From Zelopaecilomyces penicillatus (taxonomy: Eukaryota; Ascomycota; Sordariomycetes; Hypocreales; Pseudodiploosporaceae): a stretch of DNA of 64,000 nt. The notes beneath the pieces are model-generated. The model saw nothing but the letters and a program-made list of their open reading frames with translations, did no database searches and was not told where the DNA came from. The position numbers were made by a program, and so were the translations under genes. This document shows positions 11,735 through 22,560 of the stretch, in pieces; positions within the stretch are counted from its first letter, which is position 1, and each line of letters opens with the position of its first letter. The stretch is from the NCBI GenBank assembly GCA_005765155.1, contig VCCP01000004.1, positions 4,774,001 through 4,838,000 of the forward strand, in the 5' to 3' direction.

Positions 11735-12783
11735 CGAATGGGGCCAGATTTAAGAGATGCTGTAGTGCAGTTACGAAAGAGGAGGATAGATGGTCAAGGT
11801 AGTGGGAGTTGGAAGATGTTCGACCATCATGACTAGCTCCGACATTGAGAAGAGGAGAGGTGAGGTGATGCAGGGCAGCAGGATCTCCAAGTGTGTATAA
11901 GAGGCTACGAGTTGGTGACTATGTTCATCAGGTACTAGATATCTTGAAAGAAATACCAAAAAGTAAAAAAAGTCAACACTTTTGCAATAGAAAAACTGAA
12001 TTCGACGGACAAGGTTGGGCAAAACAGAGATGTATCGACTGTAAAGTGCATACAGGTCTATGGCAAGATATGTGGCACTGTTTAAAATTGGACCTTTATT
12101 TGCCTGTATGACTTTGCTATCTTGACACAACTTCTTTCTTTCCTTGCTATTTTCTCAGCTGTAACGAAAGAAGCCTCGATTGACCTACAGTGCTCTCAAC
12201 ACGAAACGGTCTCATTTGTAGTTATCCTACCCCAACAACTTAATAGTGAAGCTGATAGTAGAACTTGAGAGCTTACCACTATTCACATACAGCTCTCGAG
12301 TATCTGTCCAAACCTGTAAAGCCATAGGAGTGACTTTTAGTCTAAAGACTAACACACAAAAGTTTCGACGCAAAAAACGCTTGTATGTATGTGACAAGCA
12401 TCATTCATATTATATTGTACATTAGTAGTACAGCTACACGATCTTACATGCATTATCCTCAATCCTCTACACATGATATCCAGCCAACCACTTCAATAGG
12501 CACTCACCATTCTACATAGCATCTACAAATAGCCATCACCTCCCTCATGTACCCTATCGCACATATCCTGCTCCCTCAAATATGGACTATACTCACACGG
12601 ACCAAAACCCAACTGCAAGCGCCGCAGCAACCGTGCAAGCTCCAGCCCAGCCCACGCCATCGCCAAGTAATTCCCACTCACACAATGATCCCAAAACGCC
12701 ATCTGATTCTGATTTACGTACACACGTCGGCAGCTTCTCAAAACAGGAACCAGCCGGAATATAAAGTGGACGAGATGGTCCTG
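11735..12783. other. Intergenic stretch
   Basis: Lies between two convergent genes. Short frames only. The segment 12593-12708 (minus) may be a terminal exon of the next gene, as described there. Confidence 0.45.
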
Positions 12784-13284
12784 CTAGGGCCACTCACGAC
12801 TCGTTTCAGGCTTCGTACGCGTGGGACCCCCTCCGGCTCCTCTGGTCTTGACGGTAGCGATGCGCTCAATCACGAGCCTGTACCGGTCCGGGCCGGTGGG
12901 TAGGTCTTTGTGTGTAGGTATTTTGTGTAAGCTGTGGAGCCAGAGGTCTCGAAAGATGATGCGCAGGGCGGGGATGTCAAGCAAAGTGAGAAATGCGGCT
13001 GTGCTGGAGAATCCGAGGCAGGCGATTTGTTCTTCTAAGGTGTTTCTGTGCTGGTATTCTCTAGAGATGATGGACAAAAGAGGCTCATGCTTGGCGCGCC
13101 AGGCTGGATCTTTGTTTACTCCGAAATCTTGGATAGCATTTGTGAGGCCATCGCTAATAGTGATTATTTGGCCGTCACAGTATCCGATGTCTGCTTCAAA
13201 AGTGCGCAAGGCTCTGTCGGTGGCTTCTTGAAGCACTCGGACGAGCTGGTCGTCTTCAAACTGGCTACGTGAGAAATCAGACAT
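12784..13284 (-). CDS. Hypothetical protein, 166 residues
   Basis: Begins MSDFSRSQFEDDQLVRVLQE, predicted mostly helical and acidic, with TFEADIGYCDGQIITISDGL in the middle and WRAKHEPLLSIISREYQHR further on. There is no signal peptide or obvious membrane segment. The open frame extends further upstream (to 13548), but that text is low quality, so the ATG at 13284 was chosen. The frame ends at a TAG just after a canonical donor (GTGAGT at 12797). Splicing it to an acceptor before 12708 keeps phase and would give a 200-residue product ending at 12593 with a hydrophobic tail; which form is real cannot be told here. Family not recognised. Confidence 0.6.
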   Translation of the reverse strand: MSDFSRSQFEDDQLVRVLQEATDRALRTFEADIGYCDGQIITISDGLTNAIQDFGVNKDPAWRAKHEPLLSIISREYQHRNTLEEQIACLGFSSTAAFLTLLDIPALRIIFRDLWLHSLHKIPTHKDLPTGPDRYRLVIERIATVKTRGAGGGPTRTKPETSREWP

Positions 13285-16200
13285 TTTGATGGAGTGGAAA
13301 TATATTGTGTGGCTTTTTCTCCTTAATAAACTCTTTCTTGCATTGGTTTTTATATACGTGATGTTGGGCGGTGCTTGAATACATCGGTTGAAGAGACATG
13401 TTTGTTTAGAAAAGTGTTTAGCAAGCCATCTGTGCATGATTTTGCATTCATTGAAGTCTAAGGAGATGAAAAACTGCTCATTGTGTGTAAATAATAGAAT
13501 GGAAATAATAGAATGGCACTGTAGTTCTTGCTCCGTAAATTCCCCCACTCTGTTTGATAGTCTGGCAGACGATATCGTGGACTTTCATTATATAGGTCGT
13601 TTGCAGTGTTCACCCGCTCTCTCCACCTATGCTAATTTCCTACATAAAGAAATGCAACCTCTTCGAGCGATTTCTTTCCCAAGACCCATGCGTTTCAGGA
13701 AGAAACATACAAACGCAAATCAAGACCATGGAAGGAGTTTGTCCAAAAAGGGACAAAGTCGGGAAGCAACACGTCAAAGCGCCCAGTTGACGCACATTCA
13801 CTTATCATTGCTAGTGAAGGAAGAAAGACACAATGTAATGATGGTCTGCATGTGTGTCATGTAAGAAACAAAATAGGATGCAACTGCGCAAAAAAACGTC
13901 CGAGTGAGGGCCGTTGATAAGGTACTAGCGGGTTGTCGAAGCGCAGATTTGACATTCCATATTGTGGATGACTATCACCAAAGCCGTTGTTCACGTTAAC
14001 AGGGAGACACACATCTTCCTCAGCAACTACGCGTGTGGCTGAGCTTTGCAGCCTGTTGGGATGCCTTTTGCATATACGCAGATTATTTTCGGACCCTGTC
14101 CCGGTATGCAGTCTGCCGGTTGTAACCAAAAAAAAACCCCCAAGCTGCAGTTAACCAGCAGAGCCTCGTTGGGGGTTCATCAATCATTCTGATGATGATG
14201 CATGCATCAAAAGGTCCCATACAGGACACACGGATGAGGGTTCCCTTGATGGACGAACGCTTGGACATACGTTCGTGCACTTCTTCTTCTGCTGGTACTT
14301 TGACTATTATTTTCACATTTCGTGCATTGCTGTGCGCAAAGCAGCAAGCCGCTGCAATTCACGAGTCAATGTAAAACCCGCTGTTGGTGCGCGGCGTTTC
14401 TGGTTGTCTTGGACAAGCTCGGATGAGTTGACTCTGAGGTTTGCTGCGTGTCTGGGACAGCGATAGAGGCCCGAGTGGTGGTTTTACGTCAGTTGGTGCC
14501 TGGATAGACAGACCTTGCTATTCTGTGTGCAAAGCAACGGGCATGCCTGTGTGTGTTGTATGCAGTGTAAATACAGTAGGCACTTTGCAATTCATATATC
14601 TTGATTAATAGAGCCTCGGGTATTAATATAATATTATTTTGGTAGCACTCGGCACGGGAATGCAGACTTTATAAACACGGACAGTTTGTTATTGTTGTTG
14701 TCGTCGTGATGGTTATTGATGTTGAGATATGGCCCGTATCGGTAGGTCGGCAACAGTCTCATCGCGACGGAGGGCTGCATACAGCCGGATATGGGCGCAT
14801 GAATACGTGTATTGATGGCGTTCCATTTGCCGGCTTTTGTTTGCTGAGTTGTTGTTGACCAGTATTGTTCGTACAAGGTCAGGGTGGCAGGATCAAATTG
14901 GCTGGCATTTTGTCTCTCAAATCTCAAAAGTCCCCAACCAACCCCTCAACAGGTCATGTGTCAGTATGGAGGCCCTCAGTGCAATCGCCAGCACCGCCAA
15001 CAGCGCGTACAGTGAATATAAGTGCCCTGTCACTTGTTTGATACAGTGGTGTAGGTCCCTGTAAAGGCACCATCATAGCACGCTGGATCCAGACCCCAGC
15101 AGCGGGGGTTGCTCCATTCTGCCCCACATGTGAACACGCTCCAAGCGCCCGCTTCAAGGTGACACTGCAGTTGCTGCCTTTTGCCACCACACTCACAAAC
15201 CGGAATGTGCACGCTGTGGCAAAAAAAAACCGGGACGATTATGATGCCATCAAGCAGAGTTAATTGGTGGACAATGTTTGCCCTCTGACGTCGTGTTGTT
15301 AACCTTTTCGACGTCCACGTAGTCTGGCAGATCTTCACTGGACCCTTTGTTGGAATTCTTTACTGAAGCTTCACTGAAAATTTCACCCCCATCACCACTA
15401 CTGGTGAAACTTCACCGAGACCTGGCCAATGGGAGAGGCGCACTGGCTGCCGACCCGGACCATCGGCTAAGGCGCTGAAGAGCCGGCAGCTACAGCGCTT
15501 GGGCCACAGGAATTGGGGATGAGGCAGGCATGAGCCTCTGTGCTTGGCAACTTGAAAACAATAGCTGGATCATCCAGCGAGGCTTGATGATACCTAGGTA
15601 GGTACGATAGACACGGCCTGGTGCTTGCCACGGCCGGCCGTCACATCTCCGTCTCGTATCCGATCTCAGCCGTGATCTCCTCCTCGTCCTTCCCCTCACC
15701 TTTCCCCCTCCTTGTCTCCTCGGCTTCCTCCTCCAAGAATGGCATCAAACCAGCCATATCATCACACACTTGCTACTGTGCATATTAACTCTCTCCACGT
15801 CTACTATCCGCTAGCAGCTAGCCTACCAAGCAAACAAGGTAGCAGTCACCCCATGCTCGGCTCTAGCCCCCTCGTGTCATGCATCATCGCAGCCAAACAA
15901 ATGTCGTACGTATCCGCAACGCAACAGAGCAGCCCGCCAACCCCCACCCCCATATCCGATCGCCAATCGTCGAATATCCAAACGGGAACAAAAACGCACC
16001 AACCGACTGAGCGGAGCCAAAGAATGGTCTCAGCAGTCGGATGTCGTCGTCGAAACCAGAGACAACCCGACACATCGTATTTCCCCCCCCCCGGGAGGCA
16101 CACTGCATCTGCCGACCACTATCATCATATTCATTCATCCACCTAAAACTGAACATACTGTGAAGAAGCTTGGTCAACTCCGCAGTCTTGTACCCCCGTC

Positions 16201-16628
16201 ACGCTCCACTTTCGAGCATGGAGGGCCTGGAAGCTTGGAGTAGACTTTGGTGATTTTAGCCTTTTTTCCCTGTTGTTGGTGTTGTTGCGGGTGTTGCTTG
16301 CTGCCGGCACTCCCGCATTGGCCGCCGCCTGACCTGATGATAATGCATCATCGGCCCTTTGCCTCCTCCCAAGGTTTTGCCTACCCGCAGCGCCAACACG
16401 GACCCGAAATAGAAACGCCACTTGAAAGCTTCGAGTAAGGGTAGCTTATAAGCAAGACATGTATATATATATCACGGGGATCCCCCCTCAGCTAAACCTT
16501 CCTTTCTAAACAGTTTCATCCAACATACAGCTTACAAAAGCTCGACTCTCGGTTTCCACTGTTCTATTATACCCACAGGCTCATTACTTCCTTTTTTACG
16601 CAGAACACAATTCACACCACATTCCAAG
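13285..16628. other. Intergenic stretch of about 3.3 kb
   Basis: No supported gene. A minus-strand frame at 15030-15338 ends in Cys- and Trp-rich text (WSVFTCGAEWSNPRCWGLD), but I could not find a start exon for it. A C10 tract lies at 16083-16092. CTTATAAGCAAG near 16445 and TATATATATA near 16461 are likely TATA elements for the next gene. Confidence 0.4.
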
Positions 16629-17102
16629 ATGCATTTCCTCAGACTCTTGTCTATCACTGCCGCCGCTCTCGTAACGGGCACCAGCGCTGCCGCCATCAAG
16701 AGAAACTCACACGTTGGCAACTTCCGTCTCTTTGGCGCCAACGGCTGCTACGAGCAGAACCTCGGTGTCTGGACTGTTATTGACGACGACTTCAAGAATG
16801 GCGAGTGTCTGACATTGCATCCTTTTGACAATAATGAACACCTGAGAGCCTTGAGCTTGACATTAATCGTCCCCAACTGCTCCAGTAAGATGCCTTTTCC
16901 TACGTGATGTCCATGAAATTCATCATGTTCCATCATTTTATACATACAATTCCCATCTTATTGTACTTTCATAACTGACTCTGGACCCGCAGTGTACCTC
17001 TATGCCGATAGCGAATGCACTGTACCTTCCAAGGCGCTCGTCCCCGGCGAGTGCAACAACGCGGCCGATGAGTTCCAAGCATTCTCCATAACATGCACAT
17101 AA
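16629..17102 (+). CDS. Small secreted cysteine-rich protein (candidate effector)
   Basis: Two exons, 16629-16884 and 16993-17102, join in phase (108-bp intron, donor GTAAGA) to 121 residues. Residues 1-20 are a signal peptide (MHFLRLLSITAAALVTGTSA), with a Lys-Arg processing site at about 24-25. The mature part has six cysteines in the contexts NGCYEQNLGVWTV, GECLTL, PNCS, SECTVPS, GECNN and ITCT. Size, secretion and Cys content match small secreted proteins of plant- and insect-associated fungi; a beta-sandwich fold such as a crystallin-like one is possible. No enzyme motif is visible and function is unknown. A TATA run at 16461-16470 fits the promoter. Confidence 0.75.
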
Positions 17103-19914
17103 TTTGCTGGATTCTCTTGCTCCCACACACACTCTCTCTCTCTCTTTTATTTATTTTTGGTTTTCAGCCTGTTCGACCAGCGAACTTCCGATTGTGGGAC
17201 CATGGGGCTTGGAATATGACGACAATTATGATGGTATAATGTAGGACCTTGGGCTACACATGACTTGATGCGGTGGGGAGAAACTAATGAGGAATATATG
17301 GGGCGCATGGCATGGAGCTATCGCCAAATTTGATCTATCTCCTAATTAACTTAATTAATTAATTCACAATTTCTCATACAATCTGGTGCTATGAGTGCTT
17401 TACAACTAAATGATGGTCAGAATTGCTCCGGTGACGGAGATGGAGAAAGACCGTGATCTCTCCAAGGCTTGGTATCTCCAAAGCTTGGTGTTGCCTCGAG
17501 CTTACACTTCAAGCTAATACCGACACCAACATTCAAGGTTTTTTGCATCATTGGTCTAGAACATGTCGCCAAATCTTTAATCTTTTGAGCACGCCTTCTC
17601 ATCACGAGACTTCATGTTGGCAGCACGCGACCCAAAACGCGTATTGTGCGGGGGGTTAATTACTCCTCTTCTTATCGCAAGAAAGTCATGTAAATCGATA
17701 CAACATCGGATGTTCTCAAAGTAAAAAGTTTCTGTGACGTCGTCATGGCCGAAATGTGGACCCTTATCCAATCTAGGTGTACATGCGCCAAGGGTTAGGC
17801 TTTCGTATGCCTGCAGGCTGTGTAACATGTGTGTGTGTGTGTGTGTGTACCGAGGTTGGTTGTCATGGAGCGCATACAATATCTCATCACGATGTTCATG
17901 TCCGCCATCAGAAAAAGGACTCTAATATATGGTCTATGCTTCTGGGGGCAGAGATAAATGCGCCTTCGGGTTTGTGGGAAAGCAGGGCTCTTTCGGAGAA
18001 ATCTAGTGTGATTAAGACATCTAATGAACTACTCCTGGCGTGACCAAACTCTCTAAGAGCGGATAAATGAGAGAACTATGAAATATCTAGCATATTACCC
18101 TGGTAGAGTATCTAAAAGACGCTTTGCCATTAACATTTTTATTAATTTAGGCAGATAATTGATCATGAGTGAGAGCTATGAGGTGCAGCTTGAGCCAAAT
18201 GGTGGCATGCGGATGCTGTGGTATATCAGACTTTATTACCTAGGTACCTCATTTACAAATATCCCGAAATATTACTTAAGCTAATGTCATTTCACACAAT
18301 CAGCTCTACACAATATTTCCCTACACAACTTCGTTCTATTCTTACCTATATGAGCTGCAGTGTCACTAAATACCACGCAAATCTCATTGACTGGAACAGT
18401 GTCATCATCAACCAACTCTTAGGCAGACTAAGTCTCAACTTCCCTTCTTGTCTTGACAAAATGGGTGAATCCTTACCGACATCAGATTACTTGTAGTGAG
18501 ATAAACTGCCTATCTTTATGCCTAGAGACGTGGTGTTAAGAGTCCATAGGCAAAAACGACTGTGCACCTATCAAAGAATGACGAATTCATTTACAAAACG
18601 CATTGGGAGGGATATCACCTTCCAAAAACAATGAGGCTGTCGCCAAATTCAGAGTTCATCAGTAGTGCAGTGTGGTATCTTTAGCCCCCAGCCATTGACT
18701 CTCTACCTCGGATGTCGGCAGGATAGATTGATACCTTACCTTAGTTCTCAAACAGCCCCCAATCCGGAATAGCCATAACCCTCCAATGTCGTCACACACT
18801 TACGGGTCCAGTCCCCTCTAGTGCAGGTTTATTACTGGGGAAGGCGCCATGATAAACCAACCCTCAGAGCCTGTGTTGCACAGTACGTATGTATGTACGT
18901 CTCTATACGAGGATAATTGCGGGTGGTGCATTCGTCATCCCTTTTTTCTTTCTTTTTGGTTTGGTTTGGTTCGTTCGTTAGCTTTTTCAGCCCACTTGTG
19001 CCCAATGATGGTTCGATTCTCCACGTTCTGGACTCTATCGGGAAAATGAACTAGTAAGTCAGCCACGCTGATCGGGAGCGTGAAATGTGGGAATGCAAGT
19101 ACACAGTAATAGTGAGAGGAATGTGAGTGAGAAGGGACGAGACGATGATTGATTACGGGTCAAGAAGAAAGTCTGGGGTTCCTTATCTATTTTATCAGAT
19201 CACGGGATCTAGGCTCAGTTACTGCCAAGGGCTACTGTACCTAATCAACTGGACGTGGGCCAATGGTTCTGAAACCCAGCGCTTCGCATCAATCAACCCT
19301 GAACTATTTTGTTTTGTTTCGTTTCTCTGCTCTCCCATCCCCGCTCTTCCACTCTTCCACTAATACCAGCTACGTCAACTCCCATCCAGTCAAAGTAGCA
19401 TTTTCATAGTGCGTATGGCTACTGGACGCTACGCGGGGAGTGGAGTGGAGTTGAAGTGGAGGGGGGGCGAACAGCAGCACAGCTTCAGCGTGGCGCCAAG
19501 CGACGGTGCTGATTTGACTGCCTAGAGGCCAATGGATGAGCCGTCCACTGGAAACAGCAAAGACACGGGCGGCTGGGCTGCCTGGACTTTTGACCTGGAG
19601 GCTGGCTGGCACCACTGGCACTGACCCAAGAAACCAAAATAGATCGTCAGTGTCCTTTTTTTGTGGGGCCTTTTGGGCTCTCTTTTGCCTGTTCTGAGGC
19701 TGAATACGATGCCGAAAAGCTCGTATATATGTCTGAGGCTGGTGCTTGTTGCCCACGATGATCCCGTCTTGAAAATCTCCTCTCCTCTCTCCTCTTCCTC
19801 CCTTTTTTAAGATTTCTTTACAAATCTCTCGTCATCACTCTACAAGCTTGAAAGAGATACTCAATTCTTCAACTCCGAAACAGCAACCACAACCACAACC
19901 ACAACTACAGCAAA
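17103..19914. other. Intergenic stretch of about 2.8 kb
   Basis: No supported gene. A TG/GT microsatellite lies at 17828-17848 and the palindromic word AGGTACCT near 18242. From about 19750 a CT-rich leader with TTTTTTAAGA leads into the GPI-protein gene. Confidence 0.45.
17828..17848. repeat. TG dinucleotide microsatellite
   Basis: Uninterrupted TG run of about 21 bases in non-coding sequence. Confidence 0.9.
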
Positions 19915-20571
19915 ATGCTCAACGCCGTACCCCTGCTGCTGGCACTCACGGCCGCCGCCAGCACCGTATCCGCATCGGGAGCAGTGCGCAGGCCGGTCCT
20001 GCTCGCCCGCCAGATTGTGCCTCTGGCCTGCCTTGACGAAGGGCTCACGACCTGCGGCAACGGCTGCATCAAAGCCGATGAAATCTGCTGCCCTGATGGC
20101 TCTGGCGGCTGCCCCGTCAACGCCTACTGCGACATGGCCTCGGACGGCACATACGGTTGCTGCCCCAAGGGCCAGACCTGCAAAAACCTCAAGGTGACGG
20201 CTTCGCTGGTCATCTCCAACTCAGGCCCGCTGCCGACATCGACAATCCCCGAACCGACCTTCACTTTCACTAGCATGCCGCGCCCGCCAGCCTCAATCCC
20301 TACGCTGCCGCTCTTTTCGCTATCTACGACTTATTCGCCCCCTGCGTCTGAGCAAACCACAACGTCGGTGCCGCCTGTTCAGCAGCCGCCAGTGCCGCAG
20401 CCCACGAGCACGAGCACCGATGATAATGGGGATGAGACGGCAACAACAACGACATCTTCAGAGGCGTCTACTGTGCCGACTGACAATGCGGCTGTTGCTG
20501 TGGTTGGGGGACATGCAGCTGCAAACATTGTTGCCGGGCTGTTGGCTGGTGCAGCTGCGTTTTTGCTGTGA
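19915..20571 (+). CDS. GPI-anchored-type Cys-rich / Ser-Thr-rich surface protein
   Basis: An intronless frame of 218 residues. The N-terminus (MLNAVPLLLALTAAASTVSA) is a signal peptide, followed by a dibasic site. Residues about 36-90 hold ten cysteines in granulin-like arrangement (TTCGNGCIKADEICCPDG, GGCPVNAYC, YGCCPKGQTC). Then comes a Ser/Thr/Pro-rich stalk of about 90 residues that would be heavily O-glycosylated. The C-terminus, GGHAAANIVAGLLAGAAAFL, is a typical GPI-attachment tail. It is most likely a cell-wall or plasma-membrane protein; the specific role is unknown. The leader upstream (CAACCACAACCACAACC) is a simple repeat. Confidence 0.85.
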   Translation: MLNAVPLLLALTAAASTVSASGAVRRPVLLARQIVPLACLDEGLTTCGNGCIKADEICCPDGSGGCPVNAYCDMASDGTYGCCPKGQTCKNLKVTASLVISNSGPLPTSTIPEPTFTFTSMPRPPASIPTLPLFSLSTTYSPPASEQTTTSVPPVQQPPVPQPTSTSTDDNGDETATTTTSSEASTVPTDNAAVAVVGGHAAANIVAGLLAGAAAFLL

Positions 20572-21378
20572 TTGTAAGAAAGTCTGGGGGTGTTGTTGCA
20601 TTGGGAACATTGGTCATCCAATCTTTTTGGAGGTCTATAACTGCTATACCATACCATATACGGGCATCAGTATGCAGACACTCACTCAGCACATTACTAC
20701 TAAGTACCCAGCAAGGTCCCCCAGGCTATTAATACAAAACAGAAAGTAATGATTTAAAATATGGGCATTTTCTTTTTAGCGAACAACGGGAAGCAAAGGA
20801 TGGAATACGGGCGTTGTCTTTTTTTAAGTTATAAAAACTTCTTTTGCACTTTTTATCTACAAAATAAACATAAACATTCAAACACTCCTACATTTCCCAT
20901 CGTCACGCATCATGATTCTCCAATTATTCTTATATTCTTGTCTGTAGTGTTAAAAGGCGTTTCTGACGACATATTAATGTATTTTCTGCCACTATCTATC
21001 TGCCTCCATTACTTGGGCACATACGGTGTACAACTCACCATCTAGGTAGTACTGCAGCACCATCACCGTAAAATATTGAACCAGCCCATTTTACTGACAT
21101 TCAACATCCAGTCCATAAATATTGCACACTCTCCATGCACAGCAAAGCCCTTCAGTTGCCTAAAAAAGTACGAGTAGGCAGAAAACAGAAAACTGGGCGT
21201 TTTCCGGGGTGACGCGGCCTTGAATCGCTCAATGACTCCTAGGCCACACTAGTGGCTGTTCAATTGGTAGGCTCCAGCCAATAAAGTACGGTGGGGGGGG
21301 GGGGGGGGGGGGGGGCCGACACTTGTAGAACCCCCTGGTCTCACAGACGATGGAAGCCAAGCACCAAGCCAGAGCTGC
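20572..21378. other. Intergenic stretch with G23 tract
   Basis: No gene seen. An uninterrupted run of 23 G lies at 21293-21315, about 65 bp before the first of the three Pol III-like units. Confidence 0.5.
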
Positions 21379-21385
21379 TTATAAG
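21379..21385 (+). promoter_or_regulatory. TATA box of ncRNA unit 1
   Basis: TTATAAG, with its first A 28 bases before the first base of the conserved AGCGAAG. The sequence between differs from units 2 and 3, except for CTTTC just ahead of AGCGAAG. Confidence 0.45.
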
Positions 21386-21408
21386 CCAAAACAAAACAGT
21401 CAACTTTC

Positions 21409-21489
21409 AGCGAAGTAGCTCTAACAAAAATCGCCCTTTTCAGGATCAAGCGACATCGTGCATTATCTCCCCCGTAGGAGATCTTCGCT
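21409..21489 (+). ncRNA. Putative Pol III structured RNA, unit 1 (81 nt)
   Basis: The unit starts with AGCGAAGTAGCT and ends with GGAGATCTTCGCT, followed by T5 (21489-21493). The first and last seven bases pair perfectly, as in a tRNA acceptor stem, and TAGC falls at position 8 where a tRNA A box begins. Inside, TCGC/GCGA and CCT/AGG can form a nested stem, and ATCTCC/GGAGAT another with a six-base loop. The loop sequence is not a T-loop, so this is not an ordinary tRNA. GGTTCGATTCA (21519-21529) downstream matches the B box, and a T6 run follows at 21565. Pol III transcription is inferred; no expression data are available. Confidence 0.4.
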
Positions 21490-21518
21490 TTTTGGGAGGC
21501 TGAGACCCGGAGATTCTG

Positions 21519-21529
21519 GGTTCGATTCA
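21519..21529 (+). promoter_or_regulatory. Downstream B-box-like element, unit 1
   Basis: GGTTCGATTCA against the B-box consensus GGTTCGANTCC. It lies 26 bases after the T5 run, a placement resembling the downstream B box of the yeast U6 gene. Confidence 0.4.
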
Positions 21530-21896
21530 TGATGGAGCGGGCTCTATTATTTATTTGATCCCCCTTTTTTGGTGATGTCCTCCTGTGAATACCTATGTGT
21601 GTGATATATTTACAAACCACCTTGTTTCTACATCAAGATTTATGATAATGGCTCTGCAAAATATTATAGTATTACCACATCCTATCACATATAATTCCAA
21701 CTATATCTCCTCAACACTGTCACCGTGACTTTCTCTTGAGCTGCCCACCACTGTTAAACTCTAGAATCTCTGGTGTTTCTCATCCCTGTATGCTCACCAC
21801 CCATCCCCGCCCAATCATTCCAAGGCAGCAGCAGTAGTCAGCCACAGCATCAGCCGCACACCCCAATCTGCAGTCCCATTCAACTTGCAATTGGCC

Positions 21897-21903
21897 TTAT
21901 AAG
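21897..21903 (+). promoter_or_regulatory. TATA box of ncRNA unit 2
   Basis: TTATAAG followed by CAAGTCTAAAACACTCTTT, text also found at unit 3. The first A is 29 bases before AGCGAAG. Confidence 0.45.
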
Positions 21904-21927
21904 CAAGTCTAAAACACTCTTTCTTTC

Positions 21928-22009
21928 AGCGAAGTAGCTTTAATTACAATCGCCCAGTTCTGGACTAAGCGTACACGTCGAAAAGGCTCCCCTGTAGGAG
22001 ATCTTCGCT
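21928..22009 (+). ncRNA. Putative Pol III structured RNA, unit 2 (82 nt)
   Basis: Same ends as unit 1 (AGCGAAGTAGCT and GTAGGAGATCTTCGCT, then T5 at 22009-22013). The core shares AATCGCCC, a TTC-GGA segment and AAGCG with unit 1. The inner stem is CCAG/CTGG here against CCT/AGG in unit 1, so the third pair changes from T-A to A-T, a compensatory change that supports a folded RNA. GGTTCGATTCA at 22040-22050 is the B-box-like element, and T11 at 22082-22092 is a stronger terminator behind it. Confidence 0.42.
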
Positions 22010-22039
22010 TTTTGGGATTTTTTGGCCTCTGAGATTATA

Positions 22040-22050
22040 GGTTCGATTCA
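22040..22050 (+). promoter_or_regulatory. Downstream B-box-like element, unit 2
   Basis: GGTTCGATTCA, identical to that of unit 1, 27 bases after the T5 run. Confidence 0.4.
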
Positions 22051-22393
22051 TGCTAAAAGCAGGTTTTGATGCTCTGGCGTCTTTTTTTTTTTGATAATAT
22101 TCTCCTTTTAATAAATATATATACATAATTTGTTCATGATCAATAGCATGATTTTTAATTATAGCTCTCTAAAATGTTATAGTATTACCGTATCTAATCA
22201 TAATTTTTTTTAAATCTCAACTAGACTTGATTAAAACCGTCGCCGTGACTTTCTCTTGAGCTGCTCTCCAACTCCAGCTCCAGAACCTCTGATGTTTCTC
22301 ACCCCTACACACATCCCCGCCCAATCAATCCAAGGCAGCAGCCGCACACCCAGTCTGCAGTCCAGTCCTGTACAGCTTTTTGTGTGTTGGCCC

Positions 22394-22400
22394 TTATAAG
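22394..22400 (+). promoter_or_regulatory. TATA box of ncRNA unit 3
   Basis: TTATAAGCAAGTCTAAAACA is shared with unit 2. The first A is 28 bases before AGCGAAG. Confidence 0.45.
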
Positions 22401-22423
22401 CAAGTCTAAAACACTCTTCTCTC

Positions 22424-22511
22424 AGCGAAGTAGCTACAAACCCAACCAATTCGGTGGCTCAACTTGTTTGAGCTACTGCAGCTGAAAAAACTGGATTAAC
22501 GTCCCTTCGCT
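22424..22511 (+). ncRNA. Putative Pol III structured RNA, unit 3 (88 nt)
   Basis: The ends are conserved (AGCGAAGTAGCT, CTTCGCT, T5 at 22511-22515) but the core is unrelated to units 1 and 2. It contains a clear hairpin, GCTCAA-CTTGT-TTGAGC, at 22457-22473. The B-box-like element is CCATTCGAGTCC at 22549-22560, a weaker match at its start but with the full GAGTCC end. T5 follows at 22576-22580. Conserved termini around a replaced core suggest that the ends, not the core, are under constraint. Confidence 0.4.
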
Positions 22512-22548
22512 TTTTGCTTCTTTCTTTTTCATGGGAGGAGTTGATCTT

Positions 22549-22560
22549 CCATTCGAGTCC
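22549..22560 (+). promoter_or_regulatory. Downstream B-box-like element, unit 3
   Basis: CCATTCGAGTCC against GGTTCGANTCC: two mismatches at the 5' side, perfect TTCGAGTCC core. Confidence 0.3.

Noticed and set aside
15030..15338. Minus-strand frame ending in Cys/Trp-rich text
   Set aside because: The last 45 residues look attractive for a secreted protein, but no signal-peptide exon or suitable splice sites were found, and another frame of the same stretch is equally open.
21409..21489. Reading ncRNA unit 1 as an ordinary tRNA
   Set aside because: The acceptor-type stem and U8-A9 position fit, but there is no T-loop at the expected place and no recognisable anticodon arm.
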